DNA from: CAG-103 sp048217285 | Lineage (GTDB): Bacteria; Bacillota; Clostridia; Oscillospirales; Oscillospiraceae | Direction of reading: 5' to 3' | Length of the DNA stretch: 45,827 nt | Assembly (NCBI GenBank): GCA_048217285.1 | Contig: DBFWVW010000028.1 | Span: 1 to 45,827 of the forward strand | Shown here: positions 31,992 through 39,235 of the stretch, in pieces | How positions within the stretch are numbered: position 1 is the stretch's first letter | Layout of the letters: each line of letters begins with the position of its first letter | Position numbers and translations under genes: made by a program | Notes under the pieces: model-generated | The model's input: only the letters and a program-made list of their open reading frames with translations | Told to the model about the DNA's origin: nothing | Database searches by the model: none

Positions 31992-32007
31992 CGATGCCAA
32001 AACTGCC

Positions 32008-32042
32008 AATCGCGGCGATCTGTCCGATCGCCGCGATTTCTT
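32008..32042. terminator. Terminator of the nucleotidyltransferase gene
   Basis: A 13-bp stem AATCGCGGCGATC / GATCGCCGCGATT has a TGTCC loop and is followed by TCTTTA. Confidence 0.85.
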
Positions 32043-32114
32043 TATCCATTTTTAATGGTTTTTTAAGTGTCTCCCGGTATGATAAAGTAACCAAAGTTTC
32101 AGGAGGCACCCACG

Positions 32115-32804
32115 ATGGATGAGACACTGCGCTTTGCCGTGTTCGGCGATTCGCTGATGAAGGGCACGCTGCCGGATGAGCAGCTGCGGTATCATTTTCA
32201 CACCGACCTGTTCGAGGCCCCGCTCACCGGGCTGCGCGCCGAGGTAACGAACAAGTCCGTCTTTGGCGCGACCTCGCGCAAGGGCGTCACGCTCGTGCAG
32301 CGCGACCTTGCCCGCGGCCACCGCTATGACTGGGCGCTCGTGGAATACGGCGGCAACGACTGCAACTATGACTGGGCCGACGTGGCTGCCCATCCGGACC
32401 AGGACCACGACCCCGTGGTGCTGGCGGACGAATTTCGCGCGAACATGACCGCCATCGTGCAGATGCTGCGTGCGGCGGGTATCCGCCCCATCTTCACGAC
32501 CCTGCCGCCCATCGACGAGGTAAAATACCTCGCCTGCATCGACCACAACGGCGCGAGCGCCGAGGGGGTCATGCAGTGGCTGGGCGACGTGCGGCGCATC
32601 TACCGCACGCAGGAGCGCTACTCCGGACTCGTGCGCACCATCGCGGCCGAGCTGGACGTGCCGTGCGTGAATCCGCGCGAGCGCTTTCTCGACGGGGTCG
32701 ATCCGCGCGTGATCAACGCAGACGACGGCATTCACCTGTCCGAGACGGGCTATGAGATGTTTTATGCCACGCTCATCGAGCAGGTACGCGCCGTCATCGG
32801 CTGA
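32115..32804 (+). CDS. SGNH/GDSL-type hydrolase
   Basis: This 229-residue single-domain SGNH hydrolase has block I FAVFGDSLMKG at residues 7-17 (catalytic Ser13), block III EYGGNDCNYDW near 77-87 (Gly, Asn) and block V DDGIHLSETGY near 208 (Asp, His). There is no signal peptide. Members hydrolyse acyl or acetyl esters; the substrate is not evident. It is not closely related to the 406-residue SGNH protein earlier in the window. AGGAGG lies upstream of the ATG. It is followed by a strong bidirectional terminator. Confidence 0.85.
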   Translation: MDETLRFAVFGDSLMKGTLPDEQLRYHFHTDLFEAPLTGLRAEVTNKSVFGATSRKGVTLVQRDLARGHRYDWALVEYGGNDCNYDWADVAAHPDQDHDPVVLADEFRANMTAIVQMLRAAGIRPIFTTLPPIDEVKYLACIDHNGASAEGVMQWLGDVRRIYRTQERYSGLVRTIAAELDVPCVNPRERFLDGVDPRVINADDGIHLSETGYEMFYATLIEQVRAVIG

Positions 32805-32813
32805 CGGCCTGGC

Positions 32814-32857
32814 AAACAAGCAGCGGACACCGAAAAAACGGTGTCCGCTGCTTGTTT
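32814..32857. terminator. Bidirectional terminator between the SGNH hydrolase gene and malQ
   Basis: A perfect 19-bp stem (32814-32832 with 32839-32857) around an A6 loop is flanked by A and T tracts. It serves both convergent units. Confidence 0.93.
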
Positions 32858-32866
32858 TTTGTTCTG

Positions 32867-34339
32867 TCAGATGCGGCAGGCCGCCTGCGTGCGCGCGAGC
32901 AGGCGCGCGGCCGTCTGCGCGTCCGCCTGACCTGGCAGCAGCCGCCAGGCCCAGTTGCCGGAGGCCGTGCCGGGCGTGTTCATACGGCTCTCGGCGCCGA
33001 GGCCGAGCACATCCTGCATCTGCGCGATGAACAACTCCGCGCGTGAGCCCATGCCGGCGCGCAGCAGCGCCTCCGGCAGGCGCGCGACATCGTACACGCC
33101 GAGGCAGCGCATGGCGTAGTCGGCGTCCGCGCCGCCGAGCGCCGCCCATGCGGCGGCGGGCGCGTTGTCGTGCGTGCCGACATAGCAGACGCTGTGCGCA
33201 CGCACGCGGTCAGGCCGGTGTTCGGACGTGCCGGCCGGGTCAAAGCCGAACAGCAGCACGCGCATACCCGGACAGCCGGAGCGCGCGACGAGCCGGCGCA
33301 CGTCGTCGTCGATCGTGCCGAGGTCCTCGGCGATCAGTTCCAGCTCCGGCGCGGCCGTGTGCAGTGCGTGCAGCAGCGGCAAACCGGGGCCGGGCGCCCA
33401 GTGGCCGCCGCGGGCAGTCAGCTCGCCACGTGGCACCACCCAGCAGCTCGAAATGGCGAGAAAATGGTCAATGCGCACCACATCATAGCGCTTTGCGGCG
33501 CCGCGGACGCGGTCTTTCCACCACTGGAAGCCATCCGCCCGCATGACGTCCCAGGCATAGAGCGGGTTGCCCCAGAGCTGGCCGTCGGCGCTGAAATAGT
33601 CCGGCGGGACACCGGCGACGGCGCTCGGCTGCCCGTCCGGATCAAGGCAGAACTGCTCCGGCTGCGCCCAGACATCCGCACTGTCGGGCGCGACATACAT
33701 GGGCAGGTCGCCGATGATGCGCACGCCATGCGCGTGGGCATAGGCGCGCACCGCGTCCCACTGGCGGGTAAACTCCGTCTGGAGGTAGGCGTGGAAGCAC
33801 ACCCGATCATCGAGCCGCTCCGCCGCCTCCGCAAGCGCGGCAGCGTCCCGGTCACGCAGGGGCTGCGGCCAGGCATACCACGGCGCGCCGCCATGCGCCT
33901 CCTTGACGGCCATGTACAGGCAGTAGTCCGACAGCCACGGTTCGGCCGCGAGTGCGGCGCGCAGCGCGGGCGCGGCGGCCGCCTTTTCGCGCGCGAACGC
34001 CGTGGCCCAGAGCGCGTTCTTGCCCGCGTGCACGCGATCATAATCCACGCGCATGGTATCGCTGCCCCAGTCAACGGAGCGCACCTCAGCGGCCGTGATC
34101 GCGCCGCGCGCCACGAACGGCTCCGGCGAGAGCAGGTCGGTGCTGCCGGAAAACGTCGAGGCCGACAGGTACGGCGAGTGCGCGCCGTCCGGCGGGTTCA
34201 GGGGCAGGATCTGCCAATAGCGCTGCCCGGCGGCAGCGAGAAAGTCGATAAAATCCCGGGCGGCTGCGCCCAGATCGCCGATGCCGCACGGCCCCGGCAG
34301 GGCCGACACCGGCAGCAGGATACCGCTGGAACGGTTCAT
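32867..34339 (-). CDS. malQ: 4-alpha-glucanotransferase (amylomaltase)
   Basis: This 490-residue GH77 enzyme transfers alpha-1,4-glucan chains between maltodextrins. It begins SSGILLPVSALPGPCGIGDLG, as the family does. YWQILPLNPP follows, then the nucleophile region VVRIDHFLAI near residue 285. The acid/base Glu is in LIAEDLGTID near 330, and a third acidic residue is in VGTHDNAPA near 385. The size is normal. The ATG follows AAGGAGG and overlaps the queT stop (ATGA). It therefore lies downstream of the queT leader, and not in the glycogen operon 7 kb away. Confidence 0.93.
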   Translation of the reverse strand: MNRSSGILLPVSALPGPCGIGDLGAAARDFIDFLAAAGQRYWQILPLNPPDGAHSPYLSASTFSGSTDLLSPEPFVARGAITAAEVRSVDWGSDTMRVDYDRVHAGKNALWATAFAREKAAAAPALRAALAAEPWLSDYCLYMAVKEAHGGAPWYAWPQPLRDRDAAALAEAAERLDDRVCFHAYLQTEFTRQWDAVRAYAHAHGVRIIGDLPMYVAPDSADVWAQPEQFCLDPDGQPSAVAGVPPDYFSADGQLWGNPLYAWDVMRADGFQWWKDRVRGAAKRYDVVRIDHFLAISSCWVVPRGELTARGGHWAPGPGLPLLHALHTAAPELELIAEDLGTIDDDVRRLVARSGCPGMRVLLFGFDPAGTSEHRPDRVRAHSVCYVGTHDNAPAAAWAALGGADADYAMRCLGVYDVARLPEALLRAGMGSRAELFIAQMQDVLGLGAESRMNTPGTASGNWAWRLLPGQADAQTAARLLARTQAACRI

Positions 34340-34884
34340 GCTCCGTCCTCCTTTTGATAGCTGCGGATGATCTCGCGGAACTTCGGGTTGTGCGGCAGCA
34401 GGCGCATGAGCGGCAGGCCCAGCGCGCCGAGCACCACGGCCTCGCCGAGCGCGACCTGACCGCCGAAGATCCAAAACGATGCATTCAGGTGCGGGAATGC
34501 GGCGTCCGTGAGCGACCACGTGAGCACCGCACCGACAAACACGAAATTGAACACGACCGGCATGAGCGCAGCGAGGATGCACCGCGCCCACGACTGTGCG
34601 CCGCGGCCGCGGCCGAGCCACGCCGTGCACAGCGCGGCCAGCAGCGTCGCGAGCGAGCCGAAGACCACATCAAAAATGCCCGCCGCGCTCAGCAGATTCG
34701 CAATCGCGCAGCCGGCGAACAGGCCCCATGCCGTGCAGGGGATAAAAAACGGCAAAATGCACAGCACCTCCGAGACCCGGCACTGGATCGCTCCGTAACT
34801 GATCGGCGCCAGAAGCATCGTCAATGCGGCATAGGCCGCGCCCGTGACCGCAGCGGCGGTCAGCTTTCTCGTGGTGATGTGCAT
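34336..34884 (-). CDS. queT: QueT-type queuosine precursor transporter (ECF S component)
   Basis: This 182-residue membrane protein has about five or six hydrophobic helices. The QueT signature ISYGAIQCRVSEVLCILPFF is at residues 28-47. QueT proteins act as substrate-binding S components of ECF transporters for preQ0/preQ1 or queuine. The shared ECF ATPases are not in this window. It lies just downstream of queH, which supports a queuosine salvage role. A promoter overlaps the queH stop, and an 80-base leader with pseudoknot potential precedes the GGGAGG site. The stop is coupled to malQ. Confidence 0.88.
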   Translation of the reverse strand: MHITTRKLTAAAVTGAAYAALTMLLAPISYGAIQCRVSEVLCILPFFIPCTAWGLFAGCAIANLLSAAGIFDVVFGSLATLLAALCTAWLGRGRGAQSWARCILAALMPVVFNFVFVGAVLTWSLTDAAFPHLNASFWIFGGQVALGEAVVLGALGLPLMRLLPHNPKFREIIRSYQKEDGA

Positions 34885-34893
34885 GATTCAATT

Positions 34894-34947
34894 CCTCCCA
34901 TTTTTTCGTTGCACACGATTGTGCGCGCAGGGGTATGGCACCTGCGC
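34894..34947 (-). promoter_or_regulatory. Candidate preQ1-like riboswitch/pseudoknot in the queT leader
   Basis: On the minus strand the leader holds stem P1 GCGCAGG (34947-34941) with CCTGCGC (34931-34925) and loop TGCCATACC. A second hairpin GCACA-ATCG-TGTGC (34924-34911) follows. After it comes a CGA6 tract, whose last A begins ATGG (34901-34898). CCAT in the first loop can pair with ATGG, closing an H-type pseudoknot right at the GGGAGG ribosome site (34899-34894). P1, a C-containing loop, an A-rich tail and loop-tail pairing are the plan of preQ1-I sensors. The extra hairpin is not. No consensus match was computed. Confidence 0.5.
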
Positions 34948-34970
34948 ATGATGAATTTGTGACAGCGGCT

Positions 34971-34999
34971 ATTCTACTCCCCTGCCGCCGTGTTGTCAA
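34971..34999 (-). promoter_or_regulatory. Promoter of queT-malQ
   Basis: On the minus strand a perfect TTGACA (34999-34994) and TAGAAT (34976-34971) are 17 bases apart. The TAG of the -10 box is also the queH stop codon. Transcription would start near 34964, about 17 bases before stem P1 of the leader. Confidence 0.78.
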
Positions 35000-35600
35000 C
35001 CGGTTTGCTGTACAGGCAGCCGCAGTATTCCTGCCGGTAAAGGCCGTACTGCTTTGACAGCTCGATGCTGCGCTTGTAGCCCTCGCGCTTTTTGAAGTCC
35101 GACGGCAGCCAGCGCACGCCGTACTGCTGCGCCAGCTCCGCACCGATGGCGTTGAGCCGCTGCGCATCCTTGTGCGGCGAGACGGTGAGCGTCGTGCCGA
35201 AAAAGTCGAACCCGTGCGCGCGCGCCTGCCGCGCCGTCTCCTCCAGGCGCAGGCGGAAGCACACCGTGCAGCGCGCGCCGCCCTCCGGCTCGCGCTCGAG
35301 ACCGCGGACGGCGTCGAGATAGCGCTGCCCGTCATAATCGCACGCGAGCAGTTCGACCGGCTCCGGCGTCGGCAGCCGGCGGATCAGCTCCCGCTGCCAG
35401 TAGAGGCGGCGGTCATACTCTTCTTGCGGCTGGATGTTCGGGTTATAATACAGCACGGTCACGCGAAAATACCGCGTGAGGTACTCGAGCACGTAGCTGC
35501 TGCACGGGCCGCAGCAGCTCTGCAGCAGCAGGCGCGGCTTGCTCTCCGCCGGGAGCGCGGCGAGCAGCGCGTCGAGCTGTTTCTGATAGTTTTCTTTCAT
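34974..35600 (-). CDS. queH: Epoxyqueuosine reductase QueH
   Basis: This 208-residue cobalamin-independent enzyme makes queuosine from epoxyqueuosine in tRNA. QueH signatures are present: LLQSCCGPCSSYVLEYL (about 35-51), YYNPNIQP near 61, the ligand-bearing CTVCFRLRLEETA near 110 and YRQEYCGCLYS near the end. These Cys residues bind a [4Fe-4S] cluster and a nearby metal in the family. The ATG at 35600 follows CAGGTG; ten extra upstream residues in the open frame are not needed. It is followed by queT, so the pair covers salvage and the last step of queuosine synthesis. Confidence 0.93.
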   Translation of the reverse strand: MKENYQKQLDALLAALPAESKPRLLLQSCCGPCSSYVLEYLTRYFRVTVLYYNPNIQPQEEYDRRLYWQRELIRRLPTPEPVELLACDYDGQRYLDAVRGLEREPEGGARCTVCFRLRLEETARQARAHGFDFFGTTLTVSPHKDAQRLNAIGAELAQQYGVRWLPSDFKKREGYKRSIELSKQYGLYRQEYCGCLYSKPVDNTAAGE

Positions 35601-35618
35601 AAGCGTCACCTGCCGGAC

Positions 35619-35624
35619 AGTATA
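35619..35624 (-). promoter_or_regulatory. Extended -10 promoter of queH
   Basis: TATACT on the minus strand is preceded by TG in the extended position. I see no clear -35 box. The queH start is 18 bases downstream. Confidence 0.45.
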
Positions 35625-35656
35625 GCACACACGCGCGCAGAATACCAGTGCAGGCC

Positions 35657-35685
35657 TTGACGCGGCGGGGCATTTCCGATATGAT
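35657..35685 (+). promoter_or_regulatory. Promoter of the dCMP deaminase gene
   Basis: TTGACG (35657-35662) and TATGAT (35680-35685) are 17 bases apart. The ATG lies 37 bases later, behind AAGGAGG. Confidence 0.72.
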
Positions 35686-35722
35686 ATAAAGTAGGAAATT
35701 ATGCGAAGGAGGCGCGTCCGTC

Positions 35723-36217
35723 ATGGACCAGCGCATGAGTAAGGACAAATACTATCTTAACATCGCCGACGCAGTGCTCGACCGCTCGACCTGCCTGCGG
35801 CGCAAATACGGCGCGATCATCGTCAAGAACGACGAGATCCTCTCCACGGGCTACAACGGCGCGCCGCGCGGACGCGTCAACTGCTCCGAGCTCGGCTACT
35901 GCAACCGCGAACAGCTGCGCATTCCCAGCGGCCAGCGGTACGAGCTGTGCCGCAGCGTGCACGCCGAGGCCAATGCCATCATCTCCGCCGCTCGGCGCGA
36001 CATGATCGGCGGCACGCTCTACCTCGTCGGTCGCGATGCCGCCAGCGGCGAGCTGCTGCACGACACGACCTCGTGCGCCATGTGCCGGCGCATGATCATC
36101 AACTCCGGCATCACGCGCGTTGTCAACCGCATCGGCAATGACGGCATCGAGATCATCGACGTGCAAAACTGGATCGTCAATGACGAGTCCATCCAGCCGA
36201 AGGCCGAGGCCGACTGA
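35723..36217 (+). CDS. dCMP deaminase (ComEB-like)
   Basis: This 164-residue zinc deaminase has the dCMP deaminase form. CLRRKYGAIIVKNDEILSTGYNG is at about residues 24-46, split here as CLRRKYGAIIV and STGYNG. HAEANAI near 80-86 carries a zinc ligand and the catalytic Glu, and TSCAMCRRMI near 115-124 gives the Cys pair. It deaminates dCMP to dUMP for thymidylate synthesis. The extra Cys/His segment NCSELGYCNR resembles the second zinc site of ComEB/T4 enzymes. GGAGG is ten bases from the ATG; an ATG four codons later is also possible. Confidence 0.9.
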   Translation: MDQRMSKDKYYLNIADAVLDRSTCLRRKYGAIIVKNDEILSTGYNGAPRGRVNCSELGYCNREQLRIPSGQRYELCRSVHAEANAIISAARRDMIGGTLYLVGRDAASGELLHDTTSCAMCRRMIINSGITRVVNRIGNDGIEIIDVQNWIVNDESIQPKAEAD

Positions 36218-36229
36218 ACGCGGTTTTGC

Positions 36230-36258
36230 TTTACAAGCACGGCATTTTTGATTATAAT
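36230..36258 (+). promoter_or_regulatory. Promoter of prfB
   Basis: TTTACA (36230-36235) and TATAAT (36253-36258) are 17 bases apart. prfB starts 36 bases after the -10 box. Confidence 0.75.
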
Positions 36259-36294
36259 AAATAGGTTAGACTGAAAAAAGGCAGGATTCAACGT

Positions 36295-37416
36295 ATGGCA
36301 TCCATTGCATTTGAAGAGTATAAAAACAAGCTCAATAACCTCCGCCCGGCGCTGGACGATCTGGGCGGCGCGCTGCATCTCGACGAGGCGCGCAATGAGG
36401 TCGAAAAACTCGAGGAGGAGAGCGCGCAGGACGGTTTCTGGAACGACACCGAAAACAGCCAGCGCGTGCAAAAGCGCATCAAGACGCTCAAGCACAAGCT
36501 CGAGCGCTATGCCAAGCTCTCAGGCGCGTGGGAGGATATGCTGACCATGTGCGAGATGGCCATCGAGGAGGACGACGACTCGATGCTGCCCGACCTCGAG
36601 AGCGAATACCACAATTTTGAGGAGACGCTCGAGTCCATGCGGCTCGAGACGCTGCTGACCGGCGAATATGACGCGAACAACGCTATCCTCACCTTCCACG
36701 CCGGCGCCGGCGGCACCGAGGCGCAGGACTGGACGAGTATGCTCTACCGTATGTACAATATGTGGGCCGAGCGCCATGGCTACACCGTCAAGCTCATGGA
36801 CTACCTTGACGGCGACGAGGCCGGCATCAAGAGCGCGACGATCATGATCGAGGGTGAGAACGCCTACGGCTTTCTCAAGAGCGAGAACGGCATCCACCGC
36901 CTCGTGCGCATCAGCCCGTTTGACGCCTCCGGCCGCCGCCACACGTCGTTCGCGGCCGTGGAGGTCATGCCCGAGATCACGGAGGACAGCGAGATCGAGC
37001 TGCGCGACGAGGACATCAAGATGGACGTGTACCGCTCGTCCGGCGCGGGCGGCCAGAAGGTCAACAAGACCTCGTCCGCCGTGCGTCTGACGCACATCCC
37101 GACCGGCATCGTCGTGTCCAGCCAGGTCGAGCGCAGCCACTTCCAGAACCTCGAAAACTGCAAGAATATGCTCCGCGCGCGCCTGGCCGAGATCAAGGAG
37201 CGCGAGCACCTGGAGAAGATCTCCGACATCAAGGGCGTGCAGCTCAAGATTGAGTGGGGCAGCCAGATCCGTTCGTATGTGTTTATGCCGTACACGCTGG
37301 CCAAAGACCACCGCACCGGCTATGAAAACGGCAACATTCAGGCCGTCATGGACGGCGACATTGACGGTTTCATCAACGCCTATCTGAGCATGAACGCCGA
37401 CAAGGAGAGCAAATAA
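36295..37416 (+). CDS. prfB: Peptide chain release factor 2
   Basis: This 373-residue class I release factor reads UGA and UAA stop codons. The codon-recognition SPF tripeptide is in RISPFDASGRRHT near residue 205, which marks RF2 rather than RF1 (PxT). The GGQ peptidyl-hydrolysis motif is in SSGAGGQKVNKT near 247. The whole protein is one open frame. Where most bacteria carry the programmed CTTTGAC frameshift (near codon 25), this gene reads a sense CTCGAC in LHLDEAR. RF2 autoregulation by frameshift is therefore absent. AGGATT precedes the ATG. Confidence 0.96.
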   Translation: MASIAFEEYKNKLNNLRPALDDLGGALHLDEARNEVEKLEEESAQDGFWNDTENSQRVQKRIKTLKHKLERYAKLSGAWEDMLTMCEMAIEEDDDSMLPDLESEYHNFEETLESMRLETLLTGEYDANNAILTFHAGAGGTEAQDWTSMLYRMYNMWAERHGYTVKLMDYLDGDEAGIKSATIMIEGENAYGFLKSENGIHRLVRISPFDASGRRHTSFAAVEVMPEITEDSEIELRDEDIKMDVYRSSGAGGQKVNKTSSAVRLTHIPTGIVVSSQVERSHFQNLENCKNMLRARLAEIKEREHLEKISDIKGVQLKIEWGSQIRSYVFMPYTLAKDHRTGYENGNIQAVMDGDIDGFINAYLSMNADKESK

Positions 37417-37428
37417 TTTCCGACGCGA

Positions 37429-37463
37429 AGCGCCGCAGCCAAACAGGCTGCGGCGCTGTTTTT
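37429..37463 (+). terminator. Terminator of prfB
   Basis: A 12-bp stem AGCGCCGCAGCC / GGCTGCGGCGCT with an AAACA loop is followed by GTTTTTC. Confidence 0.9.
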
Positions 37464-37474
37464 CATCTTACATC

Positions 37475-38653
37475 TTACCGCTGCGGAATCAGGCGGATGA
37501 TCTGTTGATCGTCCACGCACTGATAGCCAGACGAGGGCACATAGCTGCCAAGCGCGCGGTAGACGTCCCAGAGCCGGTCGCGGTCGAAAAGCAGGGACTG
37601 CATCCCGGCGTAGACCTCCGGCGTCTCGCAGCGAAATTCCAGCACAGCACGCCCGTCGTCCCACTGGCTGCGCACGGCAGCCGCCGCGGCGGCAACGGAG
37701 GCCTCCGCCGCTGTGAAGCCGTTGCGGACGTAGTAATTATCGGCGTTGGCGCGGCTGTCCGGCCAGAGGGCGGGGTTCTCTGCCGTGTGGCGCACGGCCA
37801 TGCGCTCCGCCGTGAGGGCGAACCACGTGTGGCTGAGATAGCCCGGCAGTGTGTCAGCGCTCTCGTCGTCCTGCAGGTCCCAGGTGGGGTCGAAGTAATA
37901 GACCGCGCCGTCGAGCTCCGCCGCGACCCAGGCGTGGCTGTCTGCCGCACCGTCGGCGGACAAAGACGTGCCCGTGACGACGCGCGCCGGGATGCCGCCG
38001 CGCTCGAGCAGATAGACGTAGGCGTCGGCAATGCCGCCGCAGACGGCCTCCCCCTCGCAGACGGCGGCGTAGGCCGTCTGGTCGTATGTCTCGCGCGTGG
38101 CATAGCGCACGTGCGTGAGCAGCCAGTCATAGAGATACAGCGCGCGGGGATAATCCTCCGCCGGGGCAGCGGCGAGCAGGCCATCCGCCGTCTGGGCGAG
38201 CTCGGCGCGGCGTGCCGGGCCGTCGGTGGGATAGACCCAGTCGAACGTGACGGTGATGTGCGCGTTCAGCCCGCCGTGGACCGTGTAGCGATAGGAGCGC
38301 ACCCAGAGCTCCGGGTCATCCAGCAATTCGGCCATGCAGCTTTCGAGCACTGCGGCATCGCAGTCGTAGACCACGGCATCCGTCTGGTCGCGCATCGCCG
38401 CGCGCAGCGCGGCGGCCGTGCGCGGGTTGGCAGCGCAGTTGGGCGCCGTGTCCGGCAGAACGGAGGACTCCATCTGGATCTGCACGGCCGGAATGGGCGT
38501 AAGCCGCGCCCGCACGCGCGGATAAAACAGCACGCCCGCCAGCACAAAAATCAGCACCAGCAGGCTCAGGGCACAGCCGGGGCCGCGCCGGCGCGGCTGC
38601 GGCGGCGGTGTTTGCCGCAGCCATTGCGCGTCCATGTGATCGTTATCGGACAT
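37475..38653 (-). CDS. Membrane-anchored transglutaminase-like protein
   Basis: This 392-residue protein has a Pro/Arg-rich cytosolic start, one membrane helix (about residues 27-44) and an extracellular part. The transglutaminase-like domain (about 175-265) has the catalytic Cys in CEGEAVCGGIADAYVYLL, the His in DSHAWVAAEL and the Asp in YYFDPTWD, so the triad is complete. Such domains act as peptidases or cross-linkers at the cell surface; the target is unknown. The ATG at 38653 follows GAGAGGAGG. It is alone between prfB and a divergent small gene. Confidence 0.85.
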   Translation of the reverse strand: MSDNDHMDAQWLRQTPPPQPRRRGPGCALSLLVLIFVLAGVLFYPRVRARLTPIPAVQIQMESSVLPDTAPNCAANPRTAAALRAAMRDQTDAVVYDCDAAVLESCMAELLDDPELWVRSYRYTVHGGLNAHITVTFDWVYPTDGPARRAELAQTADGLLAAAPAEDYPRALYLYDWLLTHVRYATRETYDQTAYAAVCEGEAVCGGIADAYVYLLERGGIPARVVTGTSLSADGAADSHAWVAAELDGAVYYFDPTWDLQDDESADTLPGYLSHTWFALTAERMAVRHTAENPALWPDSRANADNYYVRNGFTAAEASVAAAAAAVRSQWDDGRAVLEFRCETPEVYAGMQSLLFDRDRLWDVYRALGSYVPSSGYQCVDDQQIIRLIPQR

Positions 38654-38734
38654 AGTGCCTCCTCTCGCGCGGATTGTAGAAATGTTGTCAGCTTTTTTCT
38701 GCCGTAAACGGTGGAAATCGCAAAAAGTTTCTGC

Positions 38735-38740
38735 TATAAT
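38735..38740 (+). promoter_or_regulatory. Extended -10 promoter of the 104-residue gene
   Basis: TATAAT preceded by TG in the extended position. The -35 region (TGGAAA, 17 bases upstream) is weak. Confidence 0.5.
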
Positions 38741-38782
38741 GCTGCCCATTCACGTTATGTACTAGCAAAGGAGTTTTTCATC

Positions 38783-39097
38783 ATGATCGAAGTTACGTTC
38801 CGGATTGAGAGTCTGGATTACACCGACAAGTTGGATTCCCAGCTCCCGCTTGTGCTCGAGGCGCTGAGCCAGAGCGGCAATATCAACCCCGTGCTCAAGC
38901 TCGCCTGCAACACGCCCGAGGCCTCGTCGCGCATCGTCAAGGGCATCCTGCACACCATGTCGCAGGACCAGAAGCAGCGTCTGGCCACGAAGATCGTTAA
39001 CGCCAACCGCGAGAAGCTCATGCAAAAGCTCAACGAGTACGCCGCCGGCAAAGGTATCGACGTGCACATTTGCGACTGCGCCGCCACCTTCCGCTGA
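38783..39097 (+). CDS. Small protein of unknown family (104 residues)
   Basis: I do not recognise this 104-residue protein. It starts MIEVTFRIESLDYTD (beta-like). A leucine-rich helix follows (about 20-32), then a long amphipathic helical region SQDQKQRLATKIVNANREK (62-80), and it ends in VHICDCAATFR with a CDC pair. It has no membrane segment. It is clearly a gene: a promoter, AAGGAG ribosome site, typical codon use and a terminator surround it. The start at 38783 is favoured over 38711 because the latter lies before the promoter. Confidence 0.8.
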   Translation: MIEVTFRIESLDYTDKLDSQLPLVLEALSQSGNINPVLKLACNTPEASSRIVKGILHTMSQDQKQRLATKIVNANREKLMQKLNEYAAGKGIDVHICDCAATFR

Positions 39098-39111
39098 ACC
39101 GTATACCGGTC

Positions 39112-39138
39112 ATGCCGCCCTTCGGGGCGGCATTTTCC
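39112..39138 (+). terminator. Terminator of the 104-residue gene
   Basis: A 9-bp stem ATGCCGCCC / GGGCGGCAT with a stable TTCG loop is followed by TTTTCCTTTC. Confidence 0.9.
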
Positions 39139-39235
39139 TTTCTCCGCAGCTTTATTTTATCATCCCGCGCGTGTACAAGTCTACCGCTTTTTGTCTGCGC
39201 ATAGGCTGTGTTATCCGAAAAAAGGAGGCTCGGCC

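Noticed and set aside
34885..34965. Calling the queT leader preQ1-II or preQ1-III
   Set aside because: The stem order and lengths do not fit those classes as I know them; preQ1-I is closer but lacks the inserted hairpin, so it is given only as a candidate.
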